In this document: piece after piece, positions 29,165-34,416 of the stretch | Layout of the letters: the number at the start of each line of letters is the position of its first letter | Position numbering within the stretch: the first letter of the stretch is position 1 | Origin: Acidimicrobiaceae bacterium | Lineage (GTDB): Bacteria > Actinomycetota > Acidimicrobiia > Acidimicrobiales > Aldehydirespiratoraceae | Length of the DNA: 34,416 nucleotides | Direction of reading: 5' to 3' | NCBI GenBank assembly: GCA_026710865.1 | Contig: JAPOQG010000071.1 | Span: forward strand, 1 to 34,416 | Program-made: the position numbers and the translations under genes | The notes under the pieces: generated by a model | The model's input: only the letters and a program-made list of their open reading frames with translations | Database searches by the model: none | What the model was told of the DNA's origin: nothing

Positions 29165-31165
29165 CTAAGCGGTTCCCTGGTCGATGTGCAGGGCGTGGGC
29201 CAGGCCCTCGAGGTAGGCGGCCCGCAGCAGGTCGGGCCGAGCCCGCAGCTCCGCGGCGGGGCCGGAGTAGCCGATCTCGCCCTTCTCCATCACGTAGGCG
29301 TGGTCCGACACCGACAGGGCGACGTTCACCGACTGCTCGACCAGCAGCACGGCCGCGCCCCGCTCCGCTATGCGGCGGATCACCGGCAGCACCTCCTCGA
29401 TGACGGTCGGCGCCAAGCCCAGCGAGAACTCGTCGATCAGCAGGAGGCGGGGAGGGGTGACGACCGCCTTGGCCAGCCCCAGCATCTGCTTCTCGCCGCC
29501 CGACAGGGTGGCCGCCCGCTGGCGCGACCGCTCGGCCAGGCGGGGGAACAGCACGTACGCCTCCGCGATGCTGTCGGCCCGCTGGGCCCGGTCGAGGCCG
29601 TGGCCGAACAGCGTCAGGTTCTCGGCCACGGTCAGAGGGCCGACCACCGCGCCCGCCTCGACGACCTGGTGCAGCCCCATGCCCACCCTCCAGGTGGGCC
29701 GGGTCTTGGTGATGTCGAGCCCCGCGTAGACGACGCGCCCCCCGATGGTCGGCTCGAGGCCCGACACGGCCCGCAGCAGCGTTGTCTTGCCGGCGCCGTT
29801 GGTTCCCATCAGCGCGACGACCGCGCCCTCCTGCACCTGGAGGTCCACCCCGAACAGCACCTGCACCGATCCGTAGGACACCGACAGCTGCTCCACCGAC
29901 AGCAGCGGCGGCCCGGACCCGGCGGGGTAGACCCGGCGGGGAACGGTGGTGGCCCTGGACACGGCCATGACGGTCTCGGCGTCGCGTGCCGGGGCCGCGA
30001 ACCGGCGCACCGCCCATCCCACCGCCACCAGGGGCAGGCCCAGCACTCCGATCTTCCACTGGTCCGACCACCCCCCGGCGATCCAGGCGTTGAACGAGGC
30101 CGCGGCCAGCGCGCCCGCACCGGCCCACACCACTTGGCGGGCGGCCACCGCCCGTCGCAGCTCGGGAGCGACACCCGCGTACACCGCGGCGTCCAGCCCG
30201 GCCAGGGCCAGGCTGATCGCGCCGCCGGCCACGAACCAGCACGCCACCAGCCCGATGTAGGTGAACGACACCGCCCCCAGCAGCACCAGCGCGCCCGCCA
30301 CCAGCAGCTGGGTTCCGACCGCGTCGGCCCGGCGGCCGCCGGCGAGCCGGTGAAGCCGGTGATACCAGGGACCGAAGGCGCTGATGAGGGCGGCCGCCCC
30401 GGCCCCGGCCGCCAGCACCGCCGCGTTCTGGATCTCGCTGCGCTGCCATTCGCCCAGCAGCAGCGACTGGGCCGCGTCGGCGCCGCCGACGGCGATCGCG
30501 CCCACCGCCAGAGCGGCGCCGTATGACCGGCGGGCCCACGGCACATCGGCCCGAGCAACGGTGGGCTGCACCTCGAGGTCGTTGTCGTGGGCCAGGGCGT
30601 GTCGAGCGATGAGCACCCCGCTCACCAGCGCCAGCGCGGCGGAGGCCCACAGCACGGTGCTGTAGGCCACCGGAGCGAGCACGCGGGCCACCAGCGGCCA
30701 GCAGGCGCCGGCGGCCACCGCGGCCCAATACCACGACAGCGTGCGGAACCGGTCGGCCTGGCGGGCGTCGGTGGCCAGCAGGATGCGGTGGAGCACCAAC
30801 CCGGGCGCCGCGCCCGCGGCCAGCATGAGCCCGCCCGCGGTGAACACCGCGATGTCCGTCGTGCGGGCCATCACGGCGAGCCCGGCCGAAGCCAGCAGCC
30901 CGGCCAGGGCCAGCAGGATCCCGGCCGGCAGCACGCTGCGCAGCCGGGGCACGACCAGCGCGGCCACGACCGCGGCCGCGCCGAGCAGGGCGGCCTCGCC
31001 CACCACCGCGCCGAGCACGCCGAGACGCTCGGCGATCTCCTCCCGGCGGAACAGCAGCACCGGCAGCGCCGAGGCCAGGGCAGCTCCCTGGCCGGCGACG
31101 GCGACCAGCAGCCGGGGGTTGCCCGGAACTCCCCGTCGCTCGCGCGCCTCCGCCCCGCGACTCAT
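29165..31165 (-). CDS. MFS-like membrane domain fused to LivF-type ABC ATPase
   Basis: 666 residues. The first 400 or so form about 12 hydrophobic segments in the manner of a major-facilitator protein (for example GLVLHRILLATDARQADRFR between helices). The rest is a LivF-type ATPase: LSVEQLSVSYGSVQVLFGVDLQV, Walker A GTNGAGKTT, signature LSGGEKQM, Walker B LLLIDEFSLGLAP and LVEQSVNVAL. LivF normally stands alone and pairs with LivG, so this gene supplies the second ATPase of the LivHMG system. The role of the MFS-like part is unknown: it could anchor the ATPase or be a transporter of its own. It starts 19 bp after the binding-protein gene stop; the ATG lacks a strong ribosome-binding site. 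Confidence 0.88.
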   Translation of the reverse strand: MSRGAEARERRGVPGNPRLLVAVAGQGAALASALPVLLFRREEIAERLGVLGAVVGEAALLGAAAVVAALVVPRLRSVLPAGILLALAGLLASAGLAVMARTTDIAVFTAGGLMLAAGAAPGLVLHRILLATDARQADRFRTLSWYWAAVAAGACWPLVARVLAPVAYSTVLWASAALALVSGVLIARHALAHDNDLEVQPTVARADVPWARRSYGAALAVGAIAVGGADAAQSLLLGEWQRSEIQNAAVLAAGAGAAALISAFGPWYHRLHRLAGGRRADAVGTQLLVAGALVLLGAVSFTYIGLVACWFVAGGAISLALAGLDAAVYAGVAPELRRAVAARQVVWAGAGALAAASFNAWIAGGWSDQWKIGVLGLPLVAVGWAVRRFAAPARDAETVMAVSRATTVPRRVYPAGSGPPLLSVEQLSVSYGSVQVLFGVDLQVQEGAVVALMGTNGAGKTTLLRAVSGLEPTIGGRVVYAGLDITKTRPTWRVGMGLHQVVEAGAVVGPLTVAENLTLFGHGLDRAQRADSIAEAYVLFPRLAERSRQRAATLSGGEKQMLGLAKAVVTPPRLLLIDEFSLGLAPTVIEEVLPVIRRIAERGAAVLLVEQSVNVALSVSDHAYVMEKGEIGYSGPAAELRARPDLLRAAYLEGLAHALHIDQGTA

Positions 31166-31184
31166 CGTGGTGTGGATCAGCCGT

Positions 31185-32675
31185 TCACTCGTCGAAGTCC
31201 GCAGGGTCGCCGGCCAGCACCATGCACTCGCAGCCGGGGTCGAACCTGAAGCGCCGGTACCGGTCCCCGCCGGCGTAGCTGCCCTCGGTGAACTCCACTC
31301 CGTACACCGAGGCCGCCTCGAAGCTGTCGCCCAGCTGCCAGACCGCCTCGGTGACCCCCGCCGCGCTCACCTCGGCGAGGTGCGCAGAGGCGTCCCGCAG
31401 CAGGCGGAACACGTCGCAGAACAGCAGCCCGGTGCGGATGTTGGTCCGCACGGTGAACTCCAGCCCGGCCGCGGTGAAGATGTCGGCGCACTCCTGCTCG
31501 GCCGCCGACGCCGGGAAGGCGAGCTGGTCGTCGTCGATGTCGTAGCCGGGGAGCACGCTGATGCCGCTGGCCCCGGCCATCATCTGGGGGTAGTTGTAGG
31601 CGTTGAAGTCGGGGGCGTCGTAGCTGGTCAGGGCGTACTCGGGCGCGAAGTTCTGGGTGCGGCTGATGTCGATGAAGAACGACACGAGCCGGGACCCGCC
31701 GATGGCCACCACCTTGTCCACCCCCGCCTCGCGGAAGTTGATGACGGCCTGGAGTTGGTCGTTGTTCAGCGACGTGCTGTCGGTGGGGTCGACGGTGTTG
31801 TAGGAGGCCACCTCCACGCCGGCCGCCTCCAGCCGTGGGAGGAACTGCCGGGTGTAGACCCGCTCGCTCAGCCCGGAGTCGATGGCGATCACGCCGAGCG
31901 TGCCGCCCTCGAACCAGCCCTCCTCGATGAGCGCGTCGGCCAGGCCGCCCACCAGGTCGTCATAGGAGGGCAGCAGCGGCGACCAGTAGTAGGGGGCCAG
32001 CTCCTCGAAGCCGGCGTTGTCCACCGGGTACAGCGTGGCGTCGAACATCAGCGTGTTGGCGTTGCGGTAGCAGGGCCGGGCGTTCTCCTGGAACTGCCCC
32101 GTCAGCACCACCGCGAAGGCCTGGTCGTCCTGGGTGATCTTGTTGCAGAGGGCCTCCTCGGCCACGGGGCCGTCGGTGATGGCGTTGAACACGGTGACCT
32201 TGGCCTCTATCTGGCGGCCGGCGAAGCCGCCCGCCGCGTTGAAGTGGTCGACCAGCGCCTCGACCTGGGCCTCTCGGTCGCCCTCGTCGGGCACCTCCCA
32301 TCCGAACGCCTGGGCCACCATCGAGGTGTCGGTGATGATGATGGAGAGCGTCACCTTGTCGTCGGTGACGCCGGGCGTGTCGGGCCCCGCCGGCACCGGA
32401 CCCCGGCTCGCCTCGGCCGGCCCGTCGTCGGAGGCTTCCTCCGGGGCCCGGCCCTCTGCCGGGTCGCCGCCGGTGGCCTCTCCGGGAGCCTGGGGCTCTG
32501 CCGGCCGGTCCCCGGCCTGGGCCTCCGCTGGGTCTCCGCCGGAGGCCGCGCCCGGGTCGGGGGCTTCTGCCTGCGTCCCGCCGGACGGGTCGGCCGAGCC
32601 CACCTCGACCGGCTCGGAGCAGGCGGCGATCACGCTGGCAGCCGCCACCAGCAGACCGATCGTCCGCGGGTACAT
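31185..32675 (-). CDS. Branched-chain-type ABC transporter substrate-binding lipoprotein
   Basis: 496 residues from the chosen ATG. MYPRTIGLLVAAASVIAAC is a classical lipoprotein signal with lipobox VIAAC; a long Gly/Pro/Glu/Asp linker (about 20-95) follows, then a type I periplasmic-binding fold (VTDDKVTLSIIITDTS ... DHFNAAGGFAGRQIEAKV ... VVAIGGSRLVSFFIDISRTQ). It would capture substrate outside the membrane and hand it to the LivHMG fusion. The start is uncertain: the frame is open to an ATG at 32903 that overlaps the preceding gene (ATGA) after AAAGGG, which would add about 76 arginine-rich residues encoded by a 15-bp repeat array. I prefer 32675 because it places the signal peptide at the N-terminus. 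The ligand is unknown. Confidence 0.87.
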   Translation of the reverse strand: MYPRTIGLLVAAASVIAACSEPVEVGSADPSGGTQAEAPDPGAASGGDPAEAQAGDRPAEPQAPGEATGGDPAEGRAPEEASDDGPAEASRGPVPAGPDTPGVTDDKVTLSIIITDTSMVAQAFGWEVPDEGDREAQVEALVDHFNAAGGFAGRQIEAKVTVFNAITDGPVAEEALCNKITQDDQAFAVVLTGQFQENARPCYRNANTLMFDATLYPVDNAGFEELAPYYWSPLLPSYDDLVGGLADALIEEGWFEGGTLGVIAIDSGLSERVYTRQFLPRLEAAGVEVASYNTVDPTDSTSLNNDQLQAVINFREAGVDKVVAIGGSRLVSFFIDISRTQNFAPEYALTSYDAPDFNAYNYPQMMAGASGISVLPGYDIDDDQLAFPASAAEQECADIFTAAGLEFTVRTNIRTGLLFCDVFRLLRDASAHLAEVSAAGVTEAVWQLGDSFEAASVYGVEFTEGSYAGGDRYRRFRFDPGCECMVLAGDPADFDE

Positions 32676-32821
32676 CGCCCACCGGTGCGTCGTTCGCGGG
32701 CGCGTCGTCCGCAGCCGCGTCGTCCGCAGCCGCATCGCCCATCGGCGCATCGCCCATCGGCGCGTCGTCCGCAGGCGCGTCGTCCATCGGAGCGTCGTTC
32801 GCGGGCGCATCGGCCGGCGCG
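32672..32821. repeat. Ten 15-bp tandem repeats upstream of the binding-protein gene
   Basis: Ten units follow one another from 32672 to 32821, in variants such as gcgtcgtccgcagcc and gcatcgcccatcggc, with several adjacent identical pairs. On the minus strand the unit keeps frames open. In one frame it encodes the acidic pentapeptide DDAPA/GDAPM; in the frame of the binding protein it gives an arginine-rich RTTRL/WAMRR stretch. Fifteen-base units can change number without shifting frame. Confidence 0.9.
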
Positions 32822-32899
32822 GTCGGGCCGGCCAGCGGTGGCCGGCGTTCCGTGGGGCAGCCGGGTGAGATGGTTGGCAGCGACGGTGGGCGGGATCGA

Positions 32900-33199
32900 T
32901 CATCGGAGCCCTTTCATTGCGGGGTCGGTCGGCGGGGCCGCGGGATGCTGGGACTCGCGGCGGGTCGCCTCCGCGGCCCGCACGGCCGAGCGGTAGGCGG
33001 CGCGGCGTCGGGCGAGCGCGCCCTGGATGAAGTAGGCAGCCAGTGCGAGGGCGGCCAGCACGGCCGCGGTCTGCCCCCATCGCCCCAGGTCCAGCCACCG
33101 GGCGCCGATGTGGTGGAGCACCTCGTCGTTCATGCCGGTGAGGTACAGGAAGGCGCCCATCCCGCCGAAGAACCACGGGCGGGACGAGAGCCGGTTCAC
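32900..33199 (-). CDS. Small membrane protein of unknown function
   Basis: 99 residues. It opens MNRLSSRPWFFGGMGAFLYLTGMND, has a strong membrane segment near 45-65 (QTAAVLAALALAAYFIQGAL) and a charged, alanine-rich cytoplasmic tail. A second, weaker hydrophobic stretch lies near residues 9-23. The GTG start at 33199 has GGAGG six bases upstream and overlaps the stop of the flavoprotein gene (GTGA); its own stop overlaps an ATG at 32903 that is in frame with the binding protein. The tight coupling makes it a real gene and a likely accessory of the transporter or flavoprotein. I do not recognise the family. Confidence 0.75.
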   Translation of the reverse strand: MNRLSSRPWFFGGMGAFLYLTGMNDEVLHHIGARWLDLGRWGQTAAVLAALALAAYFIQGALARRRAAYRSAVRAAEATRRESQHPAAPPTDPAMKGLR

Positions 33200-34416
33200 C
33201 GCTTGCCTCCCGCCGTGCCGAACTGGTCGCCCTCGGCGCCGAACACCAGATAGGAGGCGGCCTCGAGGCGGCCCCGCTCGGGCGGGAAGCCCTGTATCAG
33301 TCCCATCGACAGGTCGCGGAACCCTCGGGACACTGCCCCGGACATCCCGGTGTTGGACGTGCCGCACGCCTTGAGCGCATGCACGGCCACCTGGAAGCAG
33401 TTCTCGGCGATCTCTCCCTTGGCGATGCGCCAGTTGGCCACCACGTCGCTCTTCGGGATCAGTTCGGGCTCGGCGGTCTCCAGCCGGATCTGGCGCCGGG
33501 CCCAGATGCAGGCGGTGTCGAGATGGGCTCGCATCATGCCGATGAGCTGACGGTACAGGTCGCCCCCGGCGATGGGCTCGTCGGTGCCGTGGTAGGTGGT
33601 TCCGGTGAGATGGCCCATCGCGAAGTCGTACACCGCCCGGGCCGCGCCGATGTAGACCGATGACAGCGCCACCTGGTTGCCTACGAAGCTTCCCCGGCTC
33701 ACCTGCGTCATCTTCACGAACGTCGCCGGCACGGTCAACGCATTCTCGTCGGGAACGAAGGCGTCCTCCAGCACGATGCCGTGGGTGGCGGTGGCCCGCA
33801 TCCCGATGGCGTCCCACTTGGCCCGGTCGCTGACGCCCGGAGTGTCCCGCGGGATCAGGAACACCGCCAGCGACTCGGCCGTGTCGCCGCCTTCGAGCTT
33901 GGCCGTCACCAGGTAGTCGTCGGCCACGCCGGTGGCGCAGCCGAACGACTTGACCCCGTTGATCAGCCACCCTCCGGCAGTTCGGGACGCCTCGGTGGCG
34001 ATGGTTACCGCCGCGTCCTTGGACCGCACCGACTCGCTGGCGAAGTTGGCCACCCAGCGGCCCTCGGCGCCCATGCGCCGCAACACCTTCTCGCCGAAGG
34101 AGCGCACCAACGGCTCCTCGGCGTCGGAGAACAGCCCGGCGTCGGCCGCGGCCAGCGGCAGCAGGCCCCGCGACGAGCCGCTGCACTGGAAGAAGTACGC
34201 CAGAGCGGTGGACGGACAGGCGGTGGCCATGGCGAAGGTGGCGGCCGACAGGTCGCGGAGCCCGCCGCCGAGGCCCCCGTATTCGACCGGCACCGTGAGT
34301 CCCAGCAGGCCGGCCTCGGAGATCGTGCCGACGTGCTCGAGGGGGAACTCACCGGCCCGGTCGGCCTCCGCGGCCCGCTCGGCCAGCGCGGGCAGCACCC
34401 GGTCGACCCGCCGGGC
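33196..34416 (-). CDS. Acyl-CoA dehydrogenase family flavoprotein, 5' end outside window
   Basis: At least 406 residues; the frame is open to the window edge (ARRVDRVLPALAERAAEADRAGEFP), so a few N-terminal residues are missing. Landmarks of the fold: GLLGLTVPVEYGGLGGG, STALAYFFQCSGSSRG, INGVKSFGCATGVADDYLV (FAD-binding mid-domain), a C-terminal four-helix part (YIGAARAVYDFAMGHL) and ACGTSNTGMSGAVSRGFRDL. The last segment and the FFQCSGSS region are more like the monooxygenase-type branch (DszC, XiaF and similar) than fatty-acid dehydrogenases, and the usual catalytic glutamate is not obvious. It is the first visible gene of the transporter operon. It may oxidise or hydroxylate a transported compound or a CoA intermediate; not determined. 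Confidence 0.87.
   Translation of the reverse strand, partial: ARRVDRVLPALAERAAEADRAGEFPLEHVGTISEAGLLGLTVPVEYGGLGGGLRDLSAATFAMATACPSTALAYFFQCSGSSRGLLPLAAADAGLFSDAEEPLVRSFGEKVLRRMGAEGRWVANFASESVRSKDAAVTIATEASRTAGGWLINGVKSFGCATGVADDYLVTAKLEGGDTAESLAVFLIPRDTPGVSDRAKWDAIGMRATATHGIVLEDAFVPDENALTVPATFVKMTQVSRGSFVGNQVALSSVYIGAARAVYDFAMGHLTGTTYHGTDEPIAGGDLYRQLIGMMRAHLDTACIWARRQIRLETAEPELIPKSDVVANWRIAKGEIAENCFQVAVHALKACGTSNTGMSGAVSRGFRDLSMGLIQGFPPERGRLEAASYLVFGAEGDQFGTAGGKR

Noticed and set aside
32672-32821. CRISPR array
   Set aside because: The units are contiguous 15-bp tandem repeats without unique spacers and no cas gene is present.
1-34416. Horizontal-transfer island or prophage
   Set aside because: No integrase, transposase, tRNA or attachment repeats were found, and base composition looks even throughout, so there is no direct sign of recent transfer.

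Overview
This is a GC-rich (about 70% by eye), densely packed bacterial window. It has many 4-bp ATGA/GTGA stop-start overlaps, GTG/TTG starts, and an abundance of class III CoA-transferases and branched-chain-type ABC transporters. That style suits a free-living actinobacterium, perhaps of the Acidimicrobiia. This placement is an inference; no rRNA or other marker gene is present. No tRNA, rRNA, CRISPR array, transposase or integrase was recognised.

Layout. (1) 1-5709, +: the 3' part of a very large alpha-2-macroglobulin-like protein whose thioester motif is lost; it looks unrelated to the rest. (2) 5798-13554: a degradation block. It holds an isochorismatase-like amidohydrolase and a CoA-transferase (both -), a divergent HMG-CoA-lyase-like gene (+), and a four-gene minus operon of CoA-transferase, cyclase-family hydrolase, MmgE/PrpD protein and hydantoinase/imidase. 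(3) 13633-16962: an IclR regulator coupled to a double-domain carbon-nitrogen hydrolase (+), converging on a CitE-like lyase (-). (4) 17089-21006, +: a red-chlorophyll-catabolite-reductase (RCCR)-like protein, a Rieske oxygenase, a ferredoxin-dependent bilin reductase (FDBR, PcyA-like) homologue and a double calycin-like protein. (5) 21140-24286, -: three more calycin-like proteins and a DUF3891 protein. (6) 24348-26268, +: a chlorophyllase-like alpha/beta hydrolase and an SDR that resembles plant chlorophyll b reductase (NYC1/NOL). (7) 26383-34416, -: a Liv-type ABC uptake system with unusual gene fusions, a small membrane protein and an acyl-CoA-dehydrogenase-family flavoprotein cut by the window edge.

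How they may work together. Blocks 4-6 carry bacterial look-alikes of several steps of the plant chlorophyll breakdown (PAO/phyllobilin) route: chlorophyll b reductase, chlorophyllase, Rieske-type ring opening and bilin-type reduction. A family of barrel proteins that could carry bilins lies among them. Blocks 2-3 could then consume the pyrrole-derived fragments (cyclic imide to half-amide to dicarboxylate to CoA ester to C-C cleavage). A 25-bp three-half-site motif, GRAAC-N3-GTTYC-N7-GGAAC, lies in exactly three divergent intergenic gaps (13557, 17036, 24319). It ties the blocks together and is the likely operator of the IclR protein. I propose a tetrapyrrole (chlorophyll/bilin) catabolic regulon; the substrate is an inference.

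A second theme is repeated local duplication of gene junctions and start codons (19962-20097, 21814-21989, 22945-23019, 25351-25457), which leaves chains of micro-ORFs linked by stop-start overlaps.
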